DNA of 64,000 nucleotides from Arenibacter hampyeongensis (GCF_002909255.1 NZ_PIOB01000008.1:1-64000), one strand, 5' to 3'; counted from the stretch's first letter, positions 43,680-52,892 are shown. Numbers and translations are program-made. Notes: generated by a model from the letters alone, not told the origin.

Positions 43680-44393
43680 TTATCCTATTTTCTCTACCTC
43701 GTAGTTAATATATTTTTTCTTCATCCATAAGTAGGCAAAACAATCCATTAGCGGACCCAATAATCTATTCCATAGACCAAACTTTGCTGTTCCGGCCATA
43801 CGCGGAAAGTGTCTAATAGGTATTTGTACGATGCTACCATTTTGCAATAAGATCATGGCGGGTAAAAATCGATGTAAACCTTTAAACATCGGGATTCTTT
43901 TGGCGAAATCCGTTTTTATCACCTTTAAGGGACATCCCGTATCATCCATTCCGTCATGAGTAAAAGCTTTACGTATGCCATTGGCAATGGTAGAAGAGGC
44001 ATTCTTAACAAAGGAATCCTTTCTATCTGCCCTTACCCCTGTCACAAGATCGTAATGGTCAATGTGTTCTAGGAGTAGGTTGAAATCTTCTGGTGAGGTC
44101 TGCAGATCGGAGTCTATATATCCTACTAAAGGTGTGTCTACATGGTCAAAACCAGCTTTTATGGCGGCACTAAGTCCTCTGTTTTTGGTAAATTTCACAA
44201 AACCAAAGGCTTCGTTTCTTTGGCAAATCGCCTCTATCAATTGTTGACTCTTATCCTTTGAACCATCGTTTACGAACAACACTTTGGCTTTCTTGGTGCA
44301 TATTGGCAAGTACTCATTTAGCTCCTTTTCAACACGTTCCAAATTATCTTCTTCATTGTAGACAGGAATAATTATGGTGAATTCGTAATTCAT
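43680..44393 (-). CDS. GT2 glycosyltransferase, polyprenyl-phosphate sugar synthase type (DPM1/ArnC-like)
   Basis: A 237-residue GT-A enzyme that should load a sugar onto undecaprenyl phosphate. It has IIIPVYNEEDNL at the start, FVNDGSKDKS, and the metal-binding YIDSDLQTSPED. The start is set at the second Met (44393), giving MNYEFTIIIPVYNE; a Met three codons earlier is possible. It lacks the two C-terminal membrane spans of ArnC, so it is a soluble, peripheral form. It is the first gene of the four-gene operon with LAB_N and ArnT. Confidence 0.9.
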   Translation of the reverse strand: MNYEFTIIIPVYNEEDNLERVEKELNEYLPICTKKAKVLFVNDGSKDKSQQLIEAICQRNEAFGFVKFTKNRGLSAAIKAGFDHVDTPLVGYIDSDLQTSPEDFNLLLEHIDHYDLVTGVRADRKDSFVKNASSTIANGIRKAFTHDGMDDTGCPLKVIKTDFAKRIPMFKGLHRFLPAMILLQNGSIVQIPIRHFPRMAGTAKFGLWNRLLGPLMDCFAYLWMKKKYINYEVEKIG

Positions 44394-44436
44394 TTTGTAC
44401 AAGGATAAGTGCTTTTAGATCTAAAATTTAAAGATC

Positions 44437-44444
44437 CAAAGATA
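44437..44444 (-). promoter_or_regulatory. Promoter -7 box for the GT2-LAB_N-ArnT operon
   Basis: Minus-strand TATCTTTG, an exact TAnnTTTG box, 43 bases upstream of the chosen GT2 start. A suitable -33 TTG was not clear. Confidence 0.4.
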
Positions 44445-44495
44445 ATCAACTTTGTTAACCTATGCTTCATTGGAATGTTCAACTTATTATTAAGA

Positions 44496-44518
44496 AATAT
44501 TGGGATTTGCCCAATATT
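44496..44518 (-). terminator. Hairpin downstream of meaB
   Basis: AATATTGGG (44496-44504) and CCCAATATT (44510-44518) form a perfect 9-bp stem with a 5-base loop, about 70 bases after the meaB stop on the minus strand. It is followed on that strand by TTTCTTAAT, a modest U tail. It separates the meaB unit from the envelope operon. Confidence 0.55.
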
Positions 44519-44588
44519 ATTTTTACGCCCGTATAATCTTATCCTTTTGTAAATATATTATTTCAGCCTTATTGCTTAAATGTTGTAT

Positions 44589-45629
44589 TTAGGGTTCTTT
44601 AGCAAGATTCAACAACTCCTCTGCAGCAGTAAATGGGGACATTTCTCCATCAATTACTTTCTTGATCATAATATCCAATTGGAGTTTTATTTTTTTATTT
44701 CCGTAAAACTGATGTTTTAGCTGGTCCTCAATGGTCTGTAATAACCAGTATTTATTTTGGGTTCTTCTTTTTGCGCTAATTTGGTCCTTAGCTAAGGTAG
44801 CATCAATATAGGTCTGGATCAGCTCCCATATTTCTGATATTCCTGTTTTTTGTATGGCAGAACAACTAAGTACCTCTGTGGTCCATCCGTTTTCTTTGGG
44901 AGGATAAAGATGCAAAGCCTTGGTGAATTCAGCTTTGGCCAATTTGGCCTGTTCAATGTTGTTGCCATCGGCTTTATTGATAACAACGGCATCTGCCATT
45001 TCCATGATACCTCTTTTAATGCCTTGAAGCTCATCCCCAGCACCTGCCAATTTCAAAAGTAAAAAAAAATCCACCATCCCATGTACGGCAGTTTCACTTT
45101 GGCCTACCCCAACCGTTTCCACTAAAATGGTATCGAATCCTGCTGCTTCACAAAGAATTATGGTTTCACGGGTTTTTCGGGCAACCCCTCCTAAGGAATG
45201 CCCGGTTGGGGAGGGGCGAATAAATGCATTCTTATCTTTCACCAATTCTTGCATTCGTGTCTTATCACCCAAAATACTACCCTTACTTATGGAGCTGGAA
45301 GGATCTACCGCCAGTACGGCAACTTTTTTCCCTAAGCCGGTAAGGTATGATCCAAAGGCCTCTATGAAGGTGCTTTTACCCACTCCAGGAACCCCCGTAA
45401 TCCCAATGCGAATGCTTTTACCACTATGTGGCAGACATTCCTCTATGATTGCTTTGGATTTCTGAAAATGCGAACTGTTGGTGCTTTCCACCAATGTTAT
45501 GGCCCTAGCCAAGGCGGCTATATCCCCTTTTAGAATACCTTGGGTTAATTCAGCTACGGACGGACTCATTTTTCTAAAAGATTTAACTATAGAAATATTT
45601 TTCCCTTCAGTATTTTTTTTGTTGGCCAA
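44589..45629 (-). CDS. meaB: Methylmalonyl-CoA mutase-associated GTPase (MeaB/ArgK)
   Basis: MeaB is a P-loop GTPase that protects and gates the B12-dependent methylmalonyl-CoA mutase. The 346 residues have the P-loop GVPGVGKST (79-87), ILVETVGVGQSE (G3 region), and the guanine specificity motif NKADG. The DPSSS(x)KGSILGDKTRM switch stretch is typical of this G3E subfamily. The C-terminal arm forms the dimer. The mutase genes are not in the window. It lies 2 bases after the DUF2911 gene on the same strand. Confidence 0.96.
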   Translation of the reverse strand: MANKKNTEGKNISIVKSFRKMSPSVAELTQGILKGDIAALARAITLVESTNSSHFQKSKAIIEECLPHSGKSIRIGITGVPGVGKSTFIEAFGSYLTGLGKKVAVLAVDPSSSISKGSILGDKTRMQELVKDKNAFIRPSPTGHSLGGVARKTRETIILCEAAGFDTILVETVGVGQSETAVHGMVDFFLLLKLAGAGDELQGIKRGIMEMADAVVINKADGNNIEQAKLAKAEFTKALHLYPPKENGWTTEVLSCSAIQKTGISEIWELIQTYIDATLAKDQISAKRRTQNKYWLLQTIEDQLKHQFYGNKKIKLQLDIMIKKVIDGEMSPFTAAEELLNLAKEP

Positions 45630-45631
45630 AC

Positions 45632-46192
45632 TTATTTTTTAATGGGAACGCTAACTTTTGTTTTATCCCAGGCCAGACTTAGGTACAGCTGTTCCGCTTC
45701 ATCAAAATCTATGTTAAGACTTTCTATTGTTTGTGACAATTGCTGTACCGGGACACTAATTTCTACCACATCCATTTCAGGGTTTCTTGTAGTTTCTTTC
45801 CCACCACTTAAAATGGTAACTCCCCATTCTGGAATTTCACTGTTGAAAATAAATCTCCAGGTCTCTTTGCCAGGTATGGTCCACAACGAATAGCTTCCGG
45901 ACGGCAGGCTTTTACCCCCAACGCTAATGTTGGTAGCCGTGCTAAAAGTGGTAGGTTCATTGGCTCCTGTTCTCCAGACTGCATCAAAAGGCACCAATTC
46001 GCCAAAAATAACACGGTCTTTTTTAAAGGGACTACTGTATTTTACGCTTAGGTCCATTCCATTTTTATCGTAGGTAGCGGTTTTCTCAGGACTATTCTTT
46101 TTGGTCTGCTCGGTCAAATAAGATTTTCCGAATAAAAAGAAGGCCAAAATCAATACCACTATTACTATCACTAGCCATTTAAGAAATTTCAT
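45632..46192 (-). CDS. DUF2911 domain-containing membrane-anchored protein
   Basis: A 186-residue protein with an N-terminal hydrophobic anchor (about 6-23) and a DUF2911 domain: VFGELVPFDAVWRTGANEP (here VIFGELVPF then DAVWRTGANEPT), then SYSLWTIPGKETW. The fold is a beta-sandwich of unknown role, common in secreted proteins of Bacteroidota. It is the middle gene of the galM-DUF2911-meaB row, 29 bases after galM. Confidence 0.9.
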   Translation of the reverse strand: MKFLKWLVIVIVVLILAFFLFGKSYLTEQTKKNSPEKTATYDKNGMDLSVKYSSPFKKDRVIFGELVPFDAVWRTGANEPTTFSTATNISVGGKSLPSGSYSLWTIPGKETWRFIFNSEIPEWGVTILSGGKETTRNPEMDVVEISVPVQQLSQTIESLNIDFDEAEQLYLSLAWDKTKVSVPIKK

Positions 46193-46221
46193 ATCGGTTG
46201 GTTTTTCTGTTATGTATAGAC

Positions 46222-47130
46222 CTAAAGTACGAAACTAAATTTAAACTCGGTTTCATTATGATAGGTTTCTCCCGGCTTTAAAATACTATTTGGAAAGTTG
46301 GGTTGGTTGGGAGCATCGGGAAAATTTTGTGTTTCAAAACAAATAGCAGCAAACCCTGCTGGCGTATAAACAACCACTCCCGGTTGATTGGTAATGACTT
46401 CCATGGATAAACCCGATTTATCAGAAGCCAGTACCGTACCATCCTTTAAACTGGAGTCCATAACAAATGGGGTATCCAAACGGACTTCACCTATCTTTTT
46501 CATGCTCAAAAAGTCATATTTGGAATTTTTAACCGAAACGATATTTCCCGTAGGAAGAAGCTTGGCATCTGTTTCCAGGTATTCCGGACAGGACAGTCTT
46601 AGGTGGCAATGGTCTATTTTGTCCTCACCATCCAAATTAAAATAGGAATGGTTGGTTAAGTTTACAGGTGTTGCTTTGTCCGTTGTAGCCTGATGGATAA
46701 TAAATAAGGAGGAATCCACTAATTTATAGGTCACAGTGGTTTTTAAGTTTCCTGGATAGCCCTCCTCCATATCCTGACTAAGATAGCTCAACTTTACAAA
46801 TGGATTTTCCCCATCTTGCACTTGGTCTATAGTCCAATACCTTTTTCCAAATCCCTTCTCACCTCCATGTAAATGCACACCATTCTTAGAAAATATCGGG
46901 TAGTTGACGTTGTTGATTTGAAAACCGTTGTTCGAAATTCTACCGGCATATCTGCCAATACACGCTCCAAGAGACTTGTTATCCGTTAAATATTTGTCAG
47001 GTTCCTCCAAACCAACCACCACATTGGTATCCACACCATCTTTGTTTTTCAAGATCATCTTTTGGATTATAGCCCCATAATCCAGTACCGTCAAGGTTAT
47101 AAAATTGTTTTTTATTGTAACTTGATTCAA
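46222..47130 (-). CDS. galM: Aldose 1-epimerase (mutarotase)
   Basis: It interconverts alpha and beta anomers of hexoses, mainly glucose and galactose. The 302-residue product has GRYAGRISN (substrate-binding Arg), HGGEKGFGKRYW with a catalytic-site His, NLTNHSYFNLDG with the second His, and FCFETQNFPDAPNQP, which contains the Glu base. It has no signal peptide, so it acts in the cytoplasm, and it starts the transcript running to meaB. Some homologues act on fructose or other sugars. Confidence 0.92.
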   Translation of the reverse strand: MNQVTIKNNFITLTVLDYGAIIQKMILKNKDGVDTNVVVGLEEPDKYLTDNKSLGACIGRYAGRISNNGFQINNVNYPIFSKNGVHLHGGEKGFGKRYWTIDQVQDGENPFVKLSYLSQDMEEGYPGNLKTTVTYKLVDSSLFIIHQATTDKATPVNLTNHSYFNLDGEDKIDHCHLRLSCPEYLETDAKLLPTGNIVSVKNSKYDFLSMKKIGEVRLDTPFVMDSSLKDGTVLASDKSGLSMEVITNQPGVVVYTPAGFAAICFETQNFPDAPNQPNFPNSILKPGETYHNETEFKFSFVL

Positions 47131-47231
47131 TGTATTTCTTTTTAAGAGTTAAGATAAAAATACTCTTTTTTGCAACATTACAATGATTCCTTCGTCCTTT
47201 AGGTAATTGGAATTTGTTGGGAGTAGATAAT

Positions 47232-47816
47232 ATGTTACCAAACCCCTCCGATAAATTAAAGAAACTGGCCAAAATGTTTCAGATTGATATTGTAGAACAA
47301 TGTAAACGTAACGATCGCAAAGCACAATTATCGCTGTACAATCAGTATTGTCAGGGCATGTTTTATGTTGCCATGCGGTTTTTGAAGAATCCGGATGATG
47401 CCGAAGACATTGTACAAGAGTCCTTTATAAAGGCGTTTCAAAAAATAGACCAATATAGGGGAGAGGTAACGTTTGGGGCCTGGTTGAAGAAGATTGTTGT
47501 GAATAAGAGTATCGATTTTCTAAAATCGAAGCAGCTTAGGACAGTAGAATTGAACGAGGGCAATATGAAGGTGGTAGAGGATGAAGATTGGACCGTTGAG
47601 GATACAATTACTATTAAGGAGGTAATGCAGGCCATTACAACATTACCGGAAAAATATAGGAATGTAGTGCAGCTGTTTCTGGTAGAAGGGTATGATCATA
47701 ACGAAATATCCGAAATCTTGGATATAAGTTATTCCACTTGTAGAACAAGGTTATTAAGGGGTAAAGGGCAATTAAAGGAATTATTAAAAGCGAATAAGTA
47801 TGTCACAGGATCTTAG
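47232..47816 (+). CDS. ECF-type RNA polymerase sigma factor
   Basis: A 194-residue sigma-70 family factor of the extracytoplasmic-function type. Region 2 is clear: DAEDIVQESFIKAF with the core-binding and -10 recognition part and WLKKIVVNKSIDFL. Region 4 has LPEKYRNVVQLFLVEGYDHNEISEIL and the helix-turn-helix STCRTRLLRGKGQL. The ATG at 47232 is preceded by GGGAG (47219-47223), unusually strong for this genome, and is preferred over the TTGs at 47214/47217. The next gene overlaps by 17 bases and likely encodes its anti-sigma. Confidence 0.93.
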   Translation: MLPNPSDKLKKLAKMFQIDIVEQCKRNDRKAQLSLYNQYCQGMFYVAMRFLKNPDDAEDIVQESFIKAFQKIDQYRGEVTFGAWLKKIVVNKSIDFLKSKQLRTVELNEGNMKVVEDEDWTVEDTITIKEVMQAITTLPEKYRNVVQLFLVEGYDHNEISEILDISYSTCRTRLLRGKGQLKELLKANKYVTGS

Positions 47817-48396
47817 AGAAATGTTCAAAAGAATGGATTCGGTTTCTGAGGAACCTATGAAGGTTGGTCATGAACAGCGTTTTTTGAAACGAATGGAAGA
47901 GGAACTTCCCAGGGTAAAAACGGTATCGTTTCCTCTTTTTAAAATTGCGGCTTCCCTAATAATTCTCATTGGATTGGGCGCTTTAATTTTAGTGAAATTG
48001 GGTGCTCCGGAACTTATGGATGCTACGGTTGTTGACAAGGACACCGCTCAGCCTGCGGAAAAAGGTATTTCTCTTGGTGATCTTTCCCCCGATTTAAAAA
48101 AGGTGGAAGACTATTATATGGTTAATATAAACTTAGAACTCTCCCAGTTAAAAATATCCGATCACAACAAAGCCTTGATAGATAGTTTTATGGAGCGGTT
48201 GGAGGAATTAAATGTTGAGTATAAAAAGTTGAATACCGAATTAAATGAAATTGGTCCCAATGACCAAACAATAACTGCCTTGATTAAAAATTTACAACTG
48301 AGATTACAATTATTACATAAACTAAGGGACAAGTTACAGGAACTAAAAAGGATAAGTAAAGAGGAGGGTGAAAATGACCTTATTACCAGTGTTTGA
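47800..48396 (+). CDS. Single-pass membrane protein, putative anti-sigma factor
   Basis: A 198-residue protein with a cytoplasmic N-terminus of about 43 residues, one membrane span (44-65) and an external part mostly of charged heptad-type helices (about 95-190). It has the layout expected of an anti-sigma but no zinc-binding HxxxCxxC (ZAS) motif, so the N-terminal 40 residues would have to bind the sigma factor by another means. The gene overlaps the ECF gene by 17 bases and precedes the secreted coiled-coil protein by 43 bases. The role is inferred from context. Confidence 0.65.
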   Translation: MSQDLREMFKRMDSVSEEPMKVGHEQRFLKRMEEELPRVKTVSFPLFKIAASLIILIGLGALILVKLGAPELMDATVVDKDTAQPAEKGISLGDLSPDLKKVEDYYMVNINLELSQLKISDHNKALIDSFMERLEELNVEYKKLNTELNEIGPNDQTITALIKNLQLRLQLLHKLRDKLQELKRISKEEGENDLITSV

Positions 48397-48439
48397 AAAA
48401 GATATTAAGGAATAAAACAAGAAAAATAAAATAGTACAG

Positions 48440-49954
48440 ATGAAAAATACATTCAAAAAATTGGGATTGGTTGCTACCATTGTTTTATGGGCTGGTACTA
48501 GTTGGGTATACGCGCAAAAAAAATCCAAAACGTTTCATGAGAATTTTAATGTTACCAATGAGGTGGTTTTGGAAATAAACACTAGTTATACAGATATAGA
48601 ATTTGAAACATGGAACAAGAATCAGATAGATGTTGTGGCGGTCGTGGAACTGGAAGATGTCTCAGAGGAAGAGGCCAACAATTACTTCAAAAATGAACCT
48701 ATTAAAATTGTAGGAAATAGCAAGAATGTAAGTGTCAGCACGTCATTCGGGCACCAAGAATTCATTACCTATAATACTGATGATTTTGATATTGATTTTC
48801 TCCATCAATTTAATGGAGTAGGGGGAGCTCATGCTATTTCACCATTGGTGGAATTGCCCGAACTACCAGAAATGTTGGACATGCCACCGCTTCCTCCCAT
48901 GAATATGCAACCTTTTGATTATGAAGCCTATAAAAAGGATGGGGAAGCTTATTTAAAGGAGTGGAAAAAGGAGTTTGACAAGGGTTTTGGAAAGGATTAT
49001 CAGGACAAAATGGAGGAATGGAGCAAGCGTATGGAATTAAAGCGGGCAGAGATGGATAAGAGACGGAGTGAAATGGAGAAGAACAGGGAACGGGCCCATC
49101 AGGAGAGATCGGAGAAACTACAGGAAATGCAAAGACAAAGAATGGAAATGCATGAAAAAGCTCAAGAGCAGAATGCCAAAAATATTGAATCTGGTAAAAA
49201 GTTAAGGGAAATAAGAAATGAAACCAGGTCTATTACGATAGAGCTGGATACAGTTGGAGGGATGAAAAGAGAATTTATCTTTATGGATGAACGGCATCCT
49301 ACTGCACCCAATGTTTTTTATTCCATAAAAAAGGGGGGGGATAAAAATTTAAAGGTCAAGAGAACCATTAAGATTAAATTGCCAAAATCAACCAGAATAA
49401 AGATGAACGTAAGACATGGGGAAGTAATTTTGGCCGACAACACCAAAAATATAAGTGCTACCCTATCTTATTCCACCTTGTATGCAACCACCATTGATGG
49501 GGATAAAACTTATATAGATGCCTCTTATTCTCCGGTTAGTGTGCAAAAATGGAACTATGGTCAACTAAAGGCAGATTATTCGGAAAAGGTAAACATCAAT
49601 GAAGTTGAAAACCTGACCCTCAATGCCACTTTTTCAAACGTAAATATTGATCACCTATTGAACAAGGCATTTATAAAAAATAATTTTGGTCCATTGTCCA
49701 TAAATTCAATTTCCTCAGATTTTACGGATTTGGATATTAACCTGCAAAATGCCGAATTTCGATGTGTATTGCCCAAGTCAGCATTTAATATAGCCGTAAA
49801 TGGGAGCAATTCCGAATTGGTTTACCCAAAGGAACTGCAATTGCTAAAAACAAAAAATGGTTATAATACCTTGCAGAAGGGGTATCATATAAACAAGAGT
49901 AGTGGCAAGTCCATTATTATTAATTCTAAATTCACGGAAGTGGTTTTGCAGTAG
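48440..49954 (+). CDS. Secreted protein with beta-adhesin-like ends and a central charged coiled coil
   Basis: A 504-residue exported protein (signal peptide about 1-25, cut before QKK). Residues 28-125 are beta-rich (a DUF4097-like start with LEINTSYTDIEF), followed by a proline/methionine linker (139-160) and a very charged helix (165-262) full of E, K, R, M and Q. Residues 262-504 form a repetitive beta-helix of the DUF4097 type, with ATLSYSTLYATTI and LNATFSNVNIDHLL. Its place after the sigma/anti-sigma pair suggests it is a regulated target or sensor partner in the periplasm. The coiled-coil insert is the odd part. Confidence 0.75.
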   Translation: MKNTFKKLGLVATIVLWAGTSWVYAQKKSKTFHENFNVTNEVVLEINTSYTDIEFETWNKNQIDVVAVVELEDVSEEEANNYFKNEPIKIVGNSKNVSVSTSFGHQEFITYNTDDFDIDFLHQFNGVGGAHAISPLVELPELPEMLDMPPLPPMNMQPFDYEAYKKDGEAYLKEWKKEFDKGFGKDYQDKMEEWSKRMELKRAEMDKRRSEMEKNRERAHQERSEKLQEMQRQRMEMHEKAQEQNAKNIESGKKLREIRNETRSITIELDTVGGMKREFIFMDERHPTAPNVFYSIKKGGDKNLKVKRTIKIKLPKSTRIKMNVRHGEVILADNTKNISATLSYSTLYATTIDGDKTYIDASYSPVSVQKWNYGQLKADYSEKVNINEVENLTLNATFSNVNIDHLLNKAFIKNNFGPLSINSISSDFTDLDINLQNAEFRCVLPKSAFNIAVNGSNSELVYPKELQLLKTKNGYNTLQKGYHINKSSGKSIIINSKFTEVVLQ

Positions 49955-49979
49955 GATAATTTATCATTATTAAAAATAA

Positions 49980-50009
49980 ACGGGGGATTTTCAATTGAAA
50001 ATCCCCCGT
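49980..50009. terminator. Perfect 30-bp palindrome, terminator between convergent genes
   Basis: The 15-base arms (ACGGGGGATTTTCAA and its complement) meet at 49994/49995 with no mismatch. On the minus strand a T-rich tail follows, so it ends the Gfo/Idh transcript; it may also stop the plus-strand sigma operon. Confidence 0.85.
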
Positions 50010-50032
50010 CTTATATGGTTGAAAATTTAGCA

Positions 50033-51361
50033 CTACAATTTGGGCTCCCATCCATTCTGGTATTCCCTTTTCCAATGGGACATGGCCTCAGCATCATCTT
50101 TGACTTTGCCTGTGGCGGCATCAATATTTATCGTCCTGCCTACATCCTGGGCAATATTTCCTAAATGACATAACATAGTAGAAATACTGGCATCATTGAT
50201 GTCAGAATTCAAGGATGTGTCCTTGCGAATGGCATTGAAGAAATTGTGAACGTGGTTTACATCCAGTCCGCCCATACCCATGGTATTGGTGGTAGCACTT
50301 TCCACTCCTTCTTCCACTTTCTTTATCAAACTGCCATCGAGGTTATATAGTTCGTAACTATTCCTGCTTAGGGTAATTGTACCCTTGCTTCCATAAATGG
50401 TCGCTCCCCTTCCAGGTTGCTCTGGTTTGATCAGGCCTCTACTATGGCCGGTCCAGGTAATAAACTTGTCACCTTCGTATTTATAGGTTACCTGTTGGTT
50501 GTCCACAAACTCCCAATCATCCTTAAAGGTATACTTACCGCCAAATGAGGTTACACTTGTGGGAAGGTCGACCCCAAGCGCCCAACGGCAAATATCAATT
50601 TCATGGGTACCATTATTATGTATTTCCCCTGTACCCCAAGTACGGAACCAATGCCAATTGTATGGGTGGACATTATCCCTATATGATTCCCTAGGTGCTG
50701 GTCCTTGCCATAAATCCCAATCCAAAGTTTTTGGAACCTCTATTTTATTGCCAATTCCTATGGAACCTCTATTGCTGGAATAATAGGCCTCACCTTTATA
50801 CACCTCCCCAATAATTCCTTCCCGGATCTCTTTAACGGCCAATGCGGAACTTTGTGCGGAACGCTGTTGGTTTCCCATTTGAACCTTTTTGCCATATTTT
50901 TTTTGAGCAGCTACCAAAAGCTCATTTTCATGAGGATTGTGGCTACATGGTTTTTCCACATAAACATGTTTCCCCGCCTGTAGGGCCATTATCGCCATAG
51001 GGGCATGCCAATGTTCGGGCGTAGCTATGAATACAGCATCCACCTTCTTATCCTCCAAAACTTTTCTGAAGTCTTTTTCCACTTTGGGGACATAACCAAT
51101 GTTCTCTTTGCACCATACATTGTGTTCAGCAAGAATCTGGTCATCCACGTCGCAACTGTAAAGTATTTTGGCATTTGGGTCTTGGTTAATCGCCACAAAG
51201 TGAGCCTTGGCCCTGCTTCTCACTCCAATGACTGCCACATTTATTTTGCCGTTGGCTCCTAGTATATTACTGTAACCCATACTCGGCATTATCAATCCGC
51301 CCAAGCTAAGTGCGGCACCGCCCGCTGCCGTTTTTTTGATAAAATCTCTTCTCGTTTTCAT
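50033..51361 (-). CDS. Gfo/Idh/MocA family oxidoreductase with Tat signal
   Basis: A 442-residue NAD(P)-dependent sugar oxidoreductase exported folded by the Tat system: the N-terminus has TRRDFIKK (twin Arg 4-5) and a hydrophobic stretch. The Rossmann strand is INVAVIGVRSRAKAHF, and the nicotinamide-side motif is YVEKPCSHNPHE. The C-terminal domain carries the substrate-binding His/Lys region. It directly follows the DUF1080 gene (no gap), so the two proteins are made together. In other Bacteroidota such pairs oxidise sugars at C3 and cleave the 3-keto-glycosides. Confidence 0.93.
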   Translation of the reverse strand: MKTRRDFIKKTAAGGAALSLGGLIMPSMGYSNILGANGKINVAVIGVRSRAKAHFVAINQDPNAKILYSCDVDDQILAEHNVWCKENIGYVPKVEKDFRKVLEDKKVDAVFIATPEHWHAPMAIMALQAGKHVYVEKPCSHNPHENELLVAAQKKYGKKVQMGNQQRSAQSSALAVKEIREGIIGEVYKGEAYYSSNRGSIGIGNKIEVPKTLDWDLWQGPAPRESYRDNVHPYNWHWFRTWGTGEIHNNGTHEIDICRWALGVDLPTSVTSFGGKYTFKDDWEFVDNQQVTYKYEGDKFITWTGHSRGLIKPEQPGRGATIYGSKGTITLSRNSYELYNLDGSLIKKVEEGVESATTNTMGMGGLDVNHVHNFFNAIRKDTSLNSDINDASISTMLCHLGNIAQDVGRTINIDAATGKVKDDAEAMSHWKREYQNGWEPKL

Positions 51362-52753
51362 TTATTCGCTTTTGTTTATGCTTTTTATTTTGATGTTTTT
51401 GAACGATACTCTATCTCCATGATCTTGAAGAAGAATGTGTCCTTGTTCACCTTCACCAAAATTAGGCCATTTAACGTATTTACTTTCGGACACCAATTTG
51501 CGATAGTCATCGCTTTTTCTTTCATATTCCAAAACTTTGGTTCCGTTTAACCAATGTTCAACATGGTTGTTGATCGACTTTATATGGGCCGTATTCCATT
51601 CTCCAATTGGATTGATGGGCTTGTTGGGGTCCGCTTGTATAAGATCATAAAGTGAAGCTACCGTTCTACTGCCATCGTGATTGCCCAATTTTGCATCTGG
51701 GTGGCGCGCATCATCCAATATTTGATATTCCAGTCCAATGGAAGAACCTGGTCCTTTGTTAAGATCGGTATTTACGTAATATTTTATTCCACTGTTGGCA
51801 CCTTCAGTAAGTTTGAAGTCTAATTTTAATTCAAAATCTCCATAAAGGTCCGTTGTTACTATGTCTCCACCAGCTGCAGATTCTTCACCACCTGAAGGCA
51901 ATACAGTAAGCACTCCGTCGACAATTTCCCATCCGGTTTCCGGAAAGCCGTCCAAACGGGCACCTCTCCATCCATTGGTAGTTTCCCCGTCCCACAACAA
52001 TTTCCAATTATCCTTTTCTTCACCAACTGTAAGCTTGTTCTTGGTGACAATTGGAGTCAAAGGTGATTTTCTGGAATAGGAATCCAAGTTGTCCGTAAGT
52101 ATTTTAACGTTCTTCCAAACAATTTGGGTTCCTTCGGTTTTGTCTTTTCCTATACCATGTACCTGTAAGGCAATAAAACCGCTCGCTGTTTTATCATCTA
52201 TCAAATAGGAGGCAGGCACCTCGTTAATCCAGGTTTTTAGGGTATCTCCTATAGCTTCAATTCTGTAATGGTTCCATTCATTTTGTTTAAAGGCCTTTTG
52301 TGCATTTGGGTTACCGTCCAAAGGATTTAACCAACCCCGTCGGCCCTCATCGTAAATACCCGCGCTCCAAGCTCTTTCAGAAGGATCTATTTCAATTTGG
52401 TATCCATGTACTCTACCGTCCATATAGGTTGGAATACTATTACTTCTAATCTGAATGCCGGAATTCATGGATGGATCTACTTTATAGTCCAATTCCAAGA
52501 TAAAATCCCCATACATTGTGTCGGTGGTCATAAAAGAGTTGGGCGTGTTGTGAACAGTGGTTCCAACTATAGTGCCATCAACGACTTCATATTTGGCAAC
52601 CCCACCTTTTTGGTTCCAACCGTTTAAGGTCTTGCCATCGAATAAATCTACCCACGGAGTGGTGTCCTTTTCCGTTCCTGCGCAACTTATTAATAGGGAT
52701 CCCATTATTATGGCGGCAATTAAGGTTGATTGGATTTTTGATCTTAATTTCAT
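51362..52753 (-). CDS. Two-domain DUF1080 (3-keto-disaccharide hydrolase-like) lipoprotein
   Basis: A 463-residue lipoprotein (LLISC lipobox, Cys24) with two DUF1080 domains in tandem: the first from about 33 (WVDLFDGKTLNGW) to 218, the second from about 250 (WKLLWDGETTNGW) to 458. Each is a beta-sandwich related to LamG/concanavalin folds. DUF1080 proteins include enzymes that hydrolyse 3-keto-glycosides. Duplicated domains in one chain suggest one may bind and the other cut. The operon partner is the Gfo/Idh oxidoreductase. Confidence 0.9.
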   Translation of the reverse strand: MKLRSKIQSTLIAAIIMGSLLISCAGTEKDTTPWVDLFDGKTLNGWNQKGGVAKYEVVDGTIVGTTVHNTPNSFMTTDTMYGDFILELDYKVDPSMNSGIQIRSNSIPTYMDGRVHGYQIEIDPSERAWSAGIYDEGRRGWLNPLDGNPNAQKAFKQNEWNHYRIEAIGDTLKTWINEVPASYLIDDKTASGFIALQVHGIGKDKTEGTQIVWKNVKILTDNLDSYSRKSPLTPIVTKNKLTVGEEKDNWKLLWDGETTNGWRGARLDGFPETGWEIVDGVLTVLPSGGEESAAGGDIVTTDLYGDFELKLDFKLTEGANSGIKYYVNTDLNKGPGSSIGLEYQILDDARHPDAKLGNHDGSRTVASLYDLIQADPNKPINPIGEWNTAHIKSINNHVEHWLNGTKVLEYERKSDDYRKLVSESKYVKWPNFGEGEQGHILLQDHGDRVSFKNIKIKSINKSE

Positions 52754-52858
52754 TTCAAATATCTTAATTTTTATTATGTGAACTTGAAAGGTATAAAAAA
52801 GTGATTAATTATTGCCCTGATCATCTAAAAAGACCAATAATTACAAGTTAAAATAAAG

Positions 52859-52892
52859 CAAAAAAAAAGCCGCCGGCTATGAGCTTGGCGGC
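52859..52892 (-). terminator. Terminator of msrA
   Basis: On the minus strand the stem GCCGCC/GGCGGC (52869-52874 with 52887-52892), with a 12-base loop, is followed by a T run of nine (the A run 52860-52868). It lies 106 bases after the msrA stop. Confidence 0.85.
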
